From Corynebacterium breve (lineage in GTDB: Bacteria; Actinomycetota; Actinomycetes; Mycobacteriales; Mycobacteriaceae), in NCBI RefSeq assembly GCF_030252165.1, contig NZ_CP126969.1:1674001-1738000 (forward strand): a stretch of 64,000 nt of DNA. The letters run 5' to 3'. Made by a program: the position numbers and the translations under genes. This document shows, piece after piece, positions 1-9,078 of this stretch (within the stretch, counting starts at the first letter, position 1; every line of letters begins with the position of its first letter). The notes below the pieces were generated by a model, which worked only from the letters and a program-made list of their open reading frames with translations, had not been told where the DNA came from and did no database searches.

Positions 1-30
1 GTGAAAATCCGGACGGCGCGCCGGAGATTC

Positions 31-1869
31 TTATCGCTTGTACAGCTTGTCGATATCTTCGGCGAAGCGCTGGAACACAACATTGCGCTTGACCTTGAGC
101 GTTGGGGTCAGCTCATTGTCTTCCTCGGACAAATCACGGTCTAGGATCCGGAACTTCTTGATCTGCTCGGCGTGGCTCACGGTGGCGTTGGCCATATTCA
201 CCGCGTCTTGAACTTCCGCACGCAAGGCGATGTCCTCGGCCAAATCGCGGACCTGCTTGTTCTCAGGGATATTGCGATCGGCCTTCCAGCGCGCCAGCTC
301 GTCCGAGTCGAGGGTAACCAAGACCCCCACGAACGGCTTGCCGTCGCCGACGACCAGCGCCTGCGAAATCAACGGAGCCTGGCGGATGATCTCCTCCATC
401 GGCTGCGGCGAGATGTTTTTGCCGCCCGCGGTGACGATGAGATCCTTCTTGCGTCCCGTTATTGTGATGAAGCCGTTGTCGTCGATCTCACCCAGGTCGC
501 CGGTGTTAAACCAACCATCTACCAGCGATTCCTTGGTTGCTTCGTCGTTGTTCAAGTAGCCGGTAAATACGCCGGCACCCTTGATCAGGATTTCGCCGTC
601 GTCGTTGACCATCGCCGAGTATCCGCCCACAGGCTTGCCGACAGAGCCGATTTTGGTCTCTTCCCCAAAGTTCACAGCGGCAGCGGCGGTGGTTTCTGTC
701 AGACCATAGCCCTCGTACGCCGGCACGCCCATTCCTCGGTAGAAGTGCCCAAGCTCGGGGCTCATCGCCGAGCCACCGGTAATGCAAAAGTCCACTTGGC
801 CGCCAAGCGCATCCTTGATCTTGCTGTAGACGAGCTTTTCAAACAGATTGCGCTGCACCTCGAGCTTGCGAGAAGGGCCGGCCTCGGTGTCCAGTGCCTT
901 GGAATATTCGATCGCTACTTTCTCTGCACGACGGAAGAGTCCAGCCTTGATCGCGCTGCCATCAGCCGCCTTGTTGTAGGCAGCGTTGCGCACTTTTTCA
1001 AACACGCGCGGAACACCCAGCACAAGGTGCGGTCGCGTGCGCTGCAGCTCCATCGTGAGAGTGCCCGGATCATTCCAGTGCGACTGGGTGCCACCAGCGA
1101 TGGTCACGGCGAGGGAGACCGCACGCGCCAGGACGTGAGCCATCGGCAGGTACGTCACCATGCGCATGCCGGGACGTGCAATCGCACCAATCGGGTGAGT
1201 CTGCAGACCGCGAATCTGGTGGATCCAGTTCTTGTGCGTCAAGATGCAGCCCTTTGGCTTGCCCGTGGTACCTGAGGTGTACACCAGCGAACCAAGATCA
1301 TCCTGCTTCACATTGCGGATGCGCTCATCCACCGCTTCGTCGGTAATGTTGCGCCCCTCAAACTTCAGGGTGTCGATCGCAGACGCATTCAATTCCAGTA
1401 CGCGGCGCAGCTTGGTTGGCGAGCCGATGATGCGCGGTGAGCCTTCGTCGTCAAGCACGAGGTTGGTCATGAGATCGGTGTGCTCGCGTGATTCGGTGAT
1501 CGCCAGGACGGCGCCGGAGTCTTCGATAATCCACTGCACCTGGCTGCCTGACGACGATGGGTAAATCGGTACGACAGCGCCGCCGGCCGCCCAAATCGCA
1601 TAGTCCAAAAGGCTCCACTCATAGCGGGGGGTAGAAAGCAGTGCTACGCGGTCGCCAGGCTCTACCCCGGCGTTGATCAGGCCTTTGGCTACTTCATAGA
1701 TCTCGTCGAGGAATTCGCCCGCGGTGACGTTGACCCACTCATAGTTGTGGGGGCGGGTAAATAGAACCAGATGAGGGTTGGCCCGGCACAGTCCGATCAG
1801 TGCGCTGAGGCACGTTTCTGTGGGCGCCACCGTGAAATCGGCGGGTGTTTCGAAGAACGCTTGAGACAT
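31..1869 (-). CDS. fadD15: AMP-dependent long-chain acyl-CoA synthetase
   Basis: This 612-residue protein activates long-chain fatty acids with ATP and CoA, by way of an acyl-adenylate. The ANL-superfamily P-loop signature YTSGTTGKPKG lies near residue 198, YEGYGLTETT near 390, and the C-terminal hinge and lysine region near 460-590 includes WFNTGDLGEID and GRKKDLIVTAGGKNISPQ. The length is normal for FadD15-type ligases. The ATG at 1867-1869 is preceded by AGAAAGG. It is divergent from malQ, as in C. glutamicum. The precise acyl chain is not readable from the sequence. Confidence 0.93.
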   Translation of the reverse strand: MSQAFFETPADFTVAPTETCLSALIGLCRANPHLVLFTRPHNYEWVNVTAGEFLDEIYEVAKGLINAGVEPGDRVALLSTPRYEWSLLDYAIWAAGGAVVPIYPSSSGSQVQWIIEDSGAVLAITESREHTDLMTNLVLDDEGSPRIIGSPTKLRRVLELNASAIDTLKFEGRNITDEAVDERIRNVKQDDLGSLVYTSGTTGKPKGCILTHKNWIHQIRGLQTHPIGAIARPGMRMVTYLPMAHVLARAVSLAVTIAGGTQSHWNDPGTLTMELQRTRPHLVLGVPRVFEKVRNAAYNKAADGSAIKAGLFRRAEKVAIEYSKALDTEAGPSRKLEVQRNLFEKLVYSKIKDALGGQVDFCITGGSAMSPELGHFYRGMGVPAYEGYGLTETTAAAAVNFGEETKIGSVGKPVGGYSAMVNDDGEILIKGAGVFTGYLNNDEATKESLVDGWFNTGDLGEIDDNGFITITGRKKDLIVTAGGKNISPQPMEEIIRQAPLISQALVVGDGKPFVGVLVTLDSDELARWKADRNIPENKQVRDLAEDIALRAEVQDAVNMANATVSHAEQIKKFRILDRDLSEEDNELTPTLKVKRNVVFQRFAEDIDKLYKR

Positions 1870-1987
1870 GGCCGGGGCCTTTCTGGATTTTGTACGGGTT
1901 CTAGTTGTTCTACCCTACCTTCGCCCGTCGGCTTATCGGTAGAAAGACGGCGCGAGCCGGTTTTCTTTGGCAAGATGGTGCTTTGTG

Positions 1988-4120
1988 ATGAACGTAGAGC
2001 TTTTGAACACCCTTGCCAACGCGTACGGACTGTCCACGTCCTACACGGATTCCGAGGGCAAATTGGTCACCCCACCTGCGGAGACGCTGTTGAAGCTCCT
2101 GCGCTCAATCGGTGTTGACCTTTCAGAAGAGCCTTCTGACGACGAGCTGCATCAGGCTCTCGAGCGCCACCGAATTGTCGAGTCGACACGTCCACTCCCC
2201 GCTTCCGTCGTTGCCGTGGCCGGCGAGGAGAAGCAGTTCAACGTGCATGTCCACCACGGAGCCCCGGCTAATGTGTGGGTCACGCTCGAAGACGGCACCC
2301 GTCGCGAGTGCTACCAAGACGAAAACTGGTCCCAACCCGTCGAGCGTGACGGCATCCAGTGGGGCGAGGCAACCTTCCACCTGCCGGGAGACCTTCCCTT
2401 GGGCTGGCACCGCCTGCATCTCGAATCCAACGGAGACCAGCAGTACACCACTTTGATCATTACGCCCGATCGCTTGTCGACGACCGACCGCTACATCGAC
2501 AGCCCCGTCTACGGCGTAATGGCGCAGCTGTACTCTGTCCGTTCGCAGAAATCCTGGGGCATCGGCGATTTCAACGACCTTGGCCAGCTGGCAGAGGTCT
2601 TGGCGAAAAACGGTGCAGACTTCCTGCTTATCAACCCGGTTCATGCGGCGGAGCCTTTCCCACCGGTAGAGGATTCCCCGTACTTGCCGACGACCCGGCG
2701 CTACGTCAACCCGATTTACATCCGCGTGGAAGACGTGCCGGAGTTTGGCAACCTCGACGAAGAGGCGTTGACCCAGGTTGGCGAAATTGCTTCTGCCCTG
2801 CGTTCAACGAACACCTCCGCAGATGTCATCGAGCGCAACCCGATTTACGACGCGAAACTGTCCACGCTGCGCGAGATCTTCTTCACCCAGTTCAGCGCTG
2901 AGCGTACTCTCGAATTCGAGGACTTCATCGCGGAGCAAGGAGAAGGCCTTGAAGCCTTCGCCGAGTGGTGCGCACGACAGGAGCTTACCTACGGCCCGGA
3001 CGCTAACCGCCACGCGGTTGACGACGAGGTTCACGAGCTCGCACGTTTCTACATGTGGCTGCAGTTCCTTGCCGATGAGCAACTCGCGGAAGCTCAGGAA
3101 CGGGCGAAGAAGGCCGGTATGAAGATCGGCATTATGACCGACCTCGCGGTGGGCGTTCACCCAGGTGGCGCCGATGCCAACACCCTGGCGCATGTGCTTG
3201 TGCCTGATGCCTCGGTAGGCGCGCCGCCAGACAACTACAACCAACACGGCCAGGATTGGTCGCAGCCGCCGTGGAACCCAGTGCGCCTAGCCGAAGAGGG
3301 CTACGGCCCTTGGCGCGACTTGCTGGCAACCGTGCTGCGAAACTCCGGCGGTATTCGCGTCGACCACATCCTCGGACTGTTCCGCCTGTTCTGGATGCCA
3401 CGTATGGAGCCACCGACAGTGGGCACCTACATGCGTTTCGATCACGAAGCAATGCTCGGAGTGCTGGCTCTTGAGGCCGAACGCGCAGACGCTGTCGTCG
3501 TTGGTGAAGACCTTGGAACCTTTGAGGACTGGGTGCAAGATGCCCTCGCCGCCCGTGGCGTAATGGGCACTTCGGTTCTGTGGTTCGAGTCGTCACCGTC
3601 GCAGGAAGGTCCTCGTTTACAGCACGAATACCGTCAGCTAGCACTGTCGTCGGTGGGCACTCACGATTTGCCTCCAACCGCTGGCTACCTCGCTGGCGTA
3701 CACAACGAGCTGCGCGAACAACTTGGCCTGTTGGATGACGATCTAGAAGAGGTAGATGCGACTGACGCGAAGTGGCAGGGCGAGGTCCTTGACGCTGCGC
3801 GCCAGGCCGGAGCTTTTGAAGGAACCGCGCTGGCGAACATGACATTTTCGGATCGCTCCCGCACCCACCGCGGCGACATCGACGATCTCTTGGTTGGCCT
3901 CAACCGCTATATCGCGGGCACTTCGTCTGCTTTGACGTGCACCAACTTGGTGGACATGGTGGGCGATCGTCGCGTGCAGAATCAACCCGGCACCAATTCG
4001 GAACAGTACCGCAATTGGTGCATCCCGCTGACTGATGGCAATGGCAAGTCCGTGCTCATCGAGGATCTAGCATCGCTGGATTTGTTCAAGCGCGTCGCAG
4101 AGGCATCGAAGCGCTATTAA
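1988..4120 (+). CDS. malQ: 4-alpha-glucanotransferase (amylomaltase)
   Basis: This cytoplasmic GH77 enzyme transfers alpha-1,4-glucan segments between maltodextrins and releases glucose. The catalytic features of the family are present: the nucleophile Asp in GGIRVDHILGLFRLFWMP, the acid/base Glu in VVGEDLGTFEDWV, and the third Asp in SVGTHDLPPTAGYL. About 150 N-terminal residues form the extra beta-rich extension typical of actinobacterial MalQ. The frame is open from a TTG at 1967, but homology begins at MNVELLNTLANAYGL, so I chose ATG 1988 (GTG 1985 is also possible); 710 residues. It stands alone, divergent from the acyl-CoA ligase. It would work with the TreS/maltokinase genes downstream. 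Confidence 0.95.
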   Translation: MNVELLNTLANAYGLSTSYTDSEGKLVTPPAETLLKLLRSIGVDLSEEPSDDELHQALERHRIVESTRPLPASVVAVAGEEKQFNVHVHHGAPANVWVTLEDGTRRECYQDENWSQPVERDGIQWGEATFHLPGDLPLGWHRLHLESNGDQQYTTLIITPDRLSTTDRYIDSPVYGVMAQLYSVRSQKSWGIGDFNDLGQLAEVLAKNGADFLLINPVHAAEPFPPVEDSPYLPTTRRYVNPIYIRVEDVPEFGNLDEEALTQVGEIASALRSTNTSADVIERNPIYDAKLSTLREIFFTQFSAERTLEFEDFIAEQGEGLEAFAEWCARQELTYGPDANRHAVDDEVHELARFYMWLQFLADEQLAEAQERAKKAGMKIGIMTDLAVGVHPGGADANTLAHVLVPDASVGAPPDNYNQHGQDWSQPPWNPVRLAEEGYGPWRDLLATVLRNSGGIRVDHILGLFRLFWMPRMEPPTVGTYMRFDHEAMLGVLALEAERADAVVVGEDLGTFEDWVQDALAARGVMGTSVLWFESSPSQEGPRLQHEYRQLALSSVGTHDLPPTAGYLAGVHNELREQLGLLDDDLEEVDATDAKWQGEVLDAARQAGAFEGTALANMTFSDRSRTHRGDIDDLLVGLNRYIAGTSSALTCTNLVDMVGDRRVQNQPGTNSEQYRNWCIPLTDGNGKSVLIEDLASLDLFKRVAEASKRY

Positions 4121-4126
4121 CAAGCA

Positions 4127-4267
4127 TTAGAAGAGCCCGATCAGTCCCGCTACCACGACTAGCGCGAGGAGAATCCACAGCGACTGGGTGACCCGGGACT
4201 GCGGGTACTTCCGCTTTGCTTTCGGAAGCTTCATGTCTTGCTTCCGCAGATTTTCAGGGTTGGCCAT
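4127..4267 (-). CDS. Small single-span membrane protein (46 aa)
   Basis: This short reading frame has a basic N-terminal half (KLPKAKRKYPQSR) followed by one hydrophobic segment at residues 30-46 (LWILLALVVVAGLIGLF) that runs to the C-terminus. Its ATG is preceded by a strong ribosome site, AAGGTGG, which overlaps the stop codon of the next gene upstream, implying translational coupling. It is the third gene of a minus-strand unit: M3 peptidase, 53-aa protein, this gene. The topology predicts a cytoplasmic basic tail with a C-terminal anchor. I do not recognise a family and infer no function. Confidence 0.6.
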   Translation of the reverse strand: MANPENLRKQDMKLPKAKRKYPQSRVTQSLWILLALVVVAGLIGLF

Positions 4268-4278
4268 AATCTGCCACC

Positions 4279-4440
4279 TTACTGTTTCTTTTTGAGTTTC
4301 CCGAATAGCGCCCCAAGGCGATCAATCGCGCTTAAAAGGAGCACCGCACCTACGCCCGCCAGCGGCATGATGACAAGCAGCATGACGGGTAATTGGATCC
4401 AGATGCTGGCTTGGGTGAGATCAACAAGTAGCTCTCCCAT
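4279..4440 (-). CDS. Small membrane protein (53 aa)
   Basis: This 53-residue frame starts MGELLVDLTQASIW, has one long hydrophobic stretch (about residues 12-36, WIQLPVMLLVIMPLAGVGAV) and ends in a lysine-rich tail GKLKKKQ. Its ATG lies 12 bases after the peptidase stop, behind a GGCGGGG ribosome site that overlaps that stop region. The next small gene begins 12 bases further on. The tight spacing and good ribosome sites make a real operon likely. The function is unknown. One conceivable role is a membrane partner or regulator of the peptidase, but nothing in the sequence proves it. Confidence 0.6.
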   Translation of the reverse strand: MGELLVDLTQASIWIQLPVMLLVIMPLAGVGAVLLLSAIDRLGALFGKLKKKQ

Positions 4441-4452
4441 TATGACCCCGCC

Positions 4453-6420
4453 TTAGATGTCGACACCGGCTAGCCCGCGACGCTCGAGAAGCGGTTGCAC
4501 ATCCTTGTCCCTGCCACGGAACGCGCGGTAGGCCTCAGCGTAGTCGCTCGCAGCACCGCGCGACAGGATCGTGTCCCGGAACAGTTGGCCTGTTTCCCTG
4601 TTGATGCCCCGCTCCTCTACCAATCGGTACCCATCAGCGTCGAGCGCTTCCGCCCAGAGGTATGAGTAATAGCCCGCCGAATACCCGCCAGCAAAGATGT
4701 GGTTGAACCAGGTCGAACGGTAGCGCGGTTCCAACCCGTCAATGTCTAATCCAAGTTGCCGCAATGACTCTGCTTCGAATGCGTCGATGTCGGTGGGAAT
4801 CTCGTCGTCAAGCGAGTGCCAGGCAAGATCGATCGCGCTCGCAGCGAGGTATTCAGCCGTGGCAAAGCCTTGACCGAACTGCCGCGACGCTACAACGGCC
4901 TCCATGAGGGAGTCTGGAATGACCTCACCGGTGTCCACGTGGCGCGCGTAGTTGCGCACAATCTCTGGAGCAAAAGCATAGTTTTCGTTGATCTGCGACG
5001 GGAACTCGACCCAGTCACGCGGAACACTGGTGCCCGACAGAGTCGGGTAGCGCACATCAGACAGCAGACCGTGTAGCGCATGGCCAAATTCGTGGAAAAC
5101 TGTGGTGACATCATCGATTGACAGCAGATTGTCCGTCACGCTCATCACATTCACCACAACCGGTTTGGTCCCAGCAAGCCGCGATTGATCAACGAATGAA
5201 CTCATCCACGCGCCACCGCGCTTCGAAGGCCGCGCCCGGTAATCGGTGAGCAGCAGGCCAAGGCCTGCGCCGTCATGGTCGATGACCTCCCATACGTCGA
5301 CATCGTCACGGTAGCCTGAAAGATCATCTCGCTTCTCGACGACAATCCCGTAGAGCTTGTGCGCCGCGTAGAACACCCCATCGCGTAATACTTGGTCAAG
5401 CGGGAAGTACTTGCGCAGCTCGGCCTCATTGACGTTGAGCTCTCGTTCGGCGCGCTGCGCCTGCCAGTAGGGCCAGTCGGCGCCGTCAAGATCATAGCCG
5501 GCAAGCTCGGCCGCGAGCTTGCGTTCGGCCTCTGCATTCGCTGCCGCAGCGGGTGCGAGATCAGCGATGAGGTCACGCGCGGACTGCGCATCTCCTGCCG
5601 TTTCCTCGGCGATGACAAAGTCGGCGTGGGTCTTGTAACCCAGTAGCTTGGCGCGCTCCTGGCGCAGCCGCACCGACTCTAAGACGATGTCACGATTGGA
5701 TTCTTTGCCGCGGCTGCGAGAAGCATCGAAAAGCTTATGGCGGGATTCCTGGGATTCCAGCTGCGACTGGGCGGACTGCGTGGTCGGCAATTCAATGGGA
5801 ATTACGTAGTCGCCCTTTTCAGCATCCAAGGCTGCGGCGATGCGTTCGTCGGAAAGCCCTGCGAGGTCGTCGGCCGAATCGAAGCGGACAGCGAGTTTTG
5901 TCGTATCGGAGAGGAGATTGCGGCCAAACTTTTCTGACAGCTCCGAAAGGCGCTGGTTAATCTCGGACAGCCGGGTTTTCCCAGCCTCATCCAAGTCAGC
6001 ACCACGGCGCTGGAACGCACGCACGAGCTTGTCATGCAAACGCTGCGATTCCTCATCAGAGGGAACCTCGACCTGAAGAATACGGCGGTACAGTTCGGCG
6101 TTTTGGTAGATCGCGTCGGCGTGGTTGGACAGTTGCGGGACCATCCAATCGGCAACGCGGTCGAATTCTTCAGTGGCGTCGGTGCCTTGTAGGTTAAAGA
6201 ACCAGGCGGTGACGCGCTCAAGGTCCGCGCCAGCAAGCTCGAGGGCTTCAACAGTATTGCTCCAAGTAGCCACCGGCTCGTTGAGAATGTGGGCGACTTC
6301 TTCGTTGTGCCTTTTAAGTGCTACCGGTAATGCCTGCTCTACATGTGCGAGACTAATCGAGCGGAAGTCTGGGAGTTGATAAGGAAGCTCGGATGGCGAC
6401 AGCAAAGGATTGGTGCTCAT
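4453..6420 (-). CDS. M3 family metallopeptidase (peptidyl-dipeptidase Dcp-like)
   Basis: This 655-residue zinc peptidase of the thimet-oligopeptidase/Dcp family probably degrades short peptides in the cytoplasm. The gluzincin signature HEFGH (in FHEFGHALHGLL) is near residue 437, with the downstream zinc-ligand Glu in the family region RDWVEFPSQINENY. No signal peptide is visible. The length is close to Dcp (about 680). It heads a minus-strand unit with two tiny membrane-protein genes. The ATG at 6418-6420 has GGAGAGCC just upstream. Oligopeptidase A is the alternative name, but substrate class cannot be decided here. Confidence 0.92.
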   Translation of the reverse strand: MSTNPLLSPSELPYQLPDFRSISLAHVEQALPVALKRHNEEVAHILNEPVATWSNTVEALELAGADLERVTAWFFNLQGTDATEEFDRVADWMVPQLSNHADAIYQNAELYRRILQVEVPSDEESQRLHDKLVRAFQRRGADLDEAGKTRLSEINQRLSELSEKFGRNLLSDTTKLAVRFDSADDLAGLSDERIAAALDAEKGDYVIPIELPTTQSAQSQLESQESRHKLFDASRSRGKESNRDIVLESVRLRQERAKLLGYKTHADFVIAEETAGDAQSARDLIADLAPAAAANAEAERKLAAELAGYDLDGADWPYWQAQRAERELNVNEAELRKYFPLDQVLRDGVFYAAHKLYGIVVEKRDDLSGYRDDVDVWEVIDHDGAGLGLLLTDYRARPSKRGGAWMSSFVDQSRLAGTKPVVVNVMSVTDNLLSIDDVTTVFHEFGHALHGLLSDVRYPTLSGTSVPRDWVEFPSQINENYAFAPEIVRNYARHVDTGEVIPDSLMEAVVASRQFGQGFATAEYLAASAIDLAWHSLDDEIPTDIDAFEAESLRQLGLDIDGLEPRYRSTWFNHIFAGGYSAGYYSYLWAEALDADGYRLVEERGINRETGQLFRDTILSRGAASDYAEAYRAFRGRDKDVQPLLERRGLAGVDI

Positions 6421-6651
6421 GGCTCTCCATGGTACGGGGTTACTAATCGGCCTGGAATTTACCCCTTAGATCGCAAATTATTCATTTCTGCCTCAATATT
6501 ATCCACGTTTACAGTTGTATTACCCCTTTGGGATAACCCTCGGGGTTACACTCCAAAATCCCTGCTCTGTCAATTGTCGCATTAAGAGAAAAAGCGATAC
6601 TCTCAAGTACTACACAGGTCTTTAAGGCTGACACACAGCAAGGAGTAAGCG
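6421..6651. promoter_or_regulatory. Divergent intergenic region, M3 peptidase / maltokinase-like gene
   Basis: This 231-base AT-rich gap lies between divergent genes and must hold both promoters. I see no clear operator or riboswitch. A strong AAGGAG ribosome site lies 7 bases before ATG 6652. A -10-like GATACT occurs near 6594. Confidence 0.4.
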
Positions 6652-7725
6652 ATGAGTATGCCGACCACTTCATTTCCCGGCACACCCCGCATCACTAAAG
6701 TCGACGGAGCGCTCCGGCAGGAAATCGTGGACCAGGACGGCAATGACGTCACCCACTTGAGTGGGGATTACGTCCTTGACCTCCTCTTTGACACGTGCGG
6801 CACATCACGCCACGCAGTCGAAAGCTTCCGCGGGATGACGTGCAAGTTACGCTCCACCGACCAAAATTCCGTGCAGTGGACTATCCACAACACTGCGGAC
6901 GAGCACGTTGCCGACCTAAAGCTGTACCGACGGCTGGAACCAGGAATTAATCCTGAAGCAGACATTCTCAGCAATGCTTCCTTTGTTCAGACTCCTACGC
7001 TTGAGCACACGCTGTCCTGCCACATTGACCACATTCCGGTCACCATTGGCCTTATCACTTCTCCCCTCCCAGGCGATAGCGCAGCAGACATTACGCAAGA
7101 CTTCGTCTCTGCCGGTCTCTATTCCCACCATTGCCTGCAAAAGCTCGGCGAAATCGTCCGCGTGATGCACGATGCGATGCTTCTTGGATTCAGCACCACC
7201 GCCATCGACGCAGCACACTACCGGGAAAAGCTCACCAGCTACTTCGACTCGCTTATCCAACAGGCTCCTGATCTGCAGAAATACAAAGATTTCTTTGACA
7301 GACTCTGCGCGGCGATTGACGGCGAAGTCTCGGTTCAACGCGTCCACGGCCAGCTCACAGTGTCCCATCTCCAGTCCGATCTGAATGACTGGTGGATCAC
7401 AGGCTTCGGGGGCAATCCAGAGCTACCCTACGCGCAACGGCGCGAAATGAATTCCCCGCTTTGGGATCTCGCTACATTGCAAGTATCCAACGAGTTGATT
7501 GCTGGCGATCCCGTCTGGTCTGACATGGTGTGCGCGGCGATGTTCGAGGGTTACGGGGGTAGCGTTTGCTCCCCCTATTTACCGCCTTGCAGGCTCTCGC
7601 TTATGCCGAATTCACGGTTTATGACATGGATCCCGGCATCACCTATAAGACCACTCCGCTGGAACTTATGCAGAGCCTGAAAGAAAGCGTAGCCAAAAAC
7701 AAGGAAAATATTACTGCAAGCTAGG
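6652..7725 (+). pseudogene. Maltokinase-like pseudokinase, C-terminal frameshift
   Basis: The protein is a diverged paralogue of the maltokinase encoded at 16227-17327. LKLYRRLEPGINPEADIL (about residues 90-107) matches the maltokinase segment VKVYRKLEPGVNPDVELL. The catalytic loop HGDLHLGQ has become HGQLTVSH, so the catalytic Asp is Gln, and the metal-binding DFEGEP has become GFGGNP. It is therefore probably not an active kinase. As read, the frame ends at 7680 with an unlike tail. Adding one C to the C5 run at 7571-7575 restores a homologous end (PLFTALQALAYAEFTVYDMD) that stops at 7723-7725. This is either a real frameshift or a sequencing error. A strong AAGGAG site precedes ATG 6652. 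Confidence 0.75.
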
Positions 7726-7763
7726 TCACGCAATAGTTCACCACTGGTTGGTAATTTGTAGGT

Positions 7764-9059
7764 ATGCAAGCTGCCGAAGTTACTTGTCCCGCTGGCACCG
7801 TCGTTGGCATAAGCGACGGAGTCGTCGACACGTTTCATTCCATCCCATTCCTGCGCACCGCAGCCCCTTTCATGGATGCTGAGCCTGCTCACACCGGGAT
7901 TCTTATCGACGCATCCCAGCCCCGCCCTGACGATATCGCTTTGACAATCACGACACCGGCAGGTGCCTCTGACACGAATGATTACCCAGTCATCGCCTAC
8001 ATTCATGGTGGACGCTTCGAATCAGGAACACATGAGGATCCGCGTGCAGACGGCTATGCCAACGCAACGCAGGGCATCGTGCAGGTGCAGATCGGGTACC
8101 GCGTTGGCCTGGAAGGATTCACCCGATTCCCCGGGGACACTCCCCACCACTATCGCGGTATCGACGATTGCAATCTCGCTTTGGAATGGATCCAGAAGAA
8201 CATCGAGGCATTCGGCGGTGATCCCACAAACGTCACGATCGTCGGTCAGTCCGCAGGCGCTACCACCGCGCTGTGGTTGGCTCGCAAGGACCATTACCGC
8301 GGCGCTTTTCGACGAATCGTCGCGATGAGCCCATGCTTCCCGCGCCAAAGCTACGACGATCGCAAGTCCGACCTGAGCTTCGCCTTTGGCGGAATGCGAC
8401 TAAGCCGGGAGAATCTGTCCAAGGCGAGCCCGCAGCGCAGGTTGCGCGCCTACAAGCGGTTTCGCAATCGCCACCTCTTGGACATGGCGTTGGGGCCTCA
8501 TCCGTTGGCCCCACAAGAAATGGCGGACGTTGATGTCGTGATTTCCAGTGTTCGAGATGAGTTCTACATGAACCCGCCGGCACAGTTCGCAGACCGAATT
8601 GGACTCGGTGCGTTGTTTGCGCGGACCCTAGGGCGCGCGATGGGAATTGCGCCGGGGCAGGTGTCCAACTGGCTCGGCGACGCGCGTGCGATGTCACCCA
8701 GGAACATCGCGGGCAGACTGATCGGAGATGCAACGATTCGTCGCTGGGTCGACATCGTTGCCCACGAAGCGCCAGGGCGCGTGTGGCACGCTGAACTCCA
8801 CCCAGATGACCGCAATCCTGCGGACCATTCGCGCGATATCCGCCCCTTATTCGGTGCGAAGCCCTATTCTGCTGGAGAGGGCCTAAATGGTTGGCTCGTC
8901 AAGTACGCGCGCACCGGAGAAGCCGGTTGGCCCGAATTTGAAAAAGAACGTAACCAATCGACACTGATTGTCGATCTATCAGGAAGAAACGCCACGGTAG
9001 CTCAGGACCCCCTGGGATACATACGTCAGGCATTCGCTCGGCTTGACTCGCCACAGTAG
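7764..9059 (+). CDS. Carboxylesterase type B-like alpha/beta hydrolase
   Basis: This 431-residue hydrolase belongs to the carboxylesterase type B family. The oxyanion-hole motif YIHGGRFESG is near residue 80, the nucleophile elbow GQSAGA near 163 (usually GESAG), and the likely catalytic His sits in ADHSRDIRPLFG near 355, matching the family HxxD-FG region. It is shorter than the usual 480-530 residues. No signal peptide is evident, so it is probably cytoplasmic. It lies between two maltokinase-like genes, with 38 bases upstream and 19 downstream, suggesting one transcript. The substrate is unknown; an ester-modified sugar or lipid is only a guess. Confidence 0.82.
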   Translation: MQAAEVTCPAGTVVGISDGVVDTFHSIPFLRTAAPFMDAEPAHTGILIDASQPRPDDIALTITTPAGASDTNDYPVIAYIHGGRFESGTHEDPRADGYANATQGIVQVQIGYRVGLEGFTRFPGDTPHHYRGIDDCNLALEWIQKNIEAFGGDPTNVTIVGQSAGATTALWLARKDHYRGAFRRIVAMSPCFPRQSYDDRKSDLSFAFGGMRLSRENLSKASPQRRLRAYKRFRNRHLLDMALGPHPLAPQEMADVDVVISSVRDEFYMNPPAQFADRIGLGALFARTLGRAMGIAPGQVSNWLGDARAMSPRNIAGRLIGDATIRRWVDIVAHEAPGRVWHAELHPDDRNPADHSRDIRPLFGAKPYSAGEGLNGWLVKYARTGEAGWPEFEKERNQSTLIVDLSGRNATVAQDPLGYIRQAFARLDSPQ

Positions 9060-9078
9060 AAAGGACCCCCGACAAACA

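Noticed and set aside
4..28. GC-rich palindromic stretch at the window start
   Set aside because: CCGG-ACGGCGCG-CCGG is weak and short; a terminator after the ligase is possible but not supported.
172..1275. A 367-residue open frame opposite the acyl-CoA ligase gene
   Set aside because: It is a codon-bias shadow of a well-supported ligase; it has no ribosome site and no recognisable domain.
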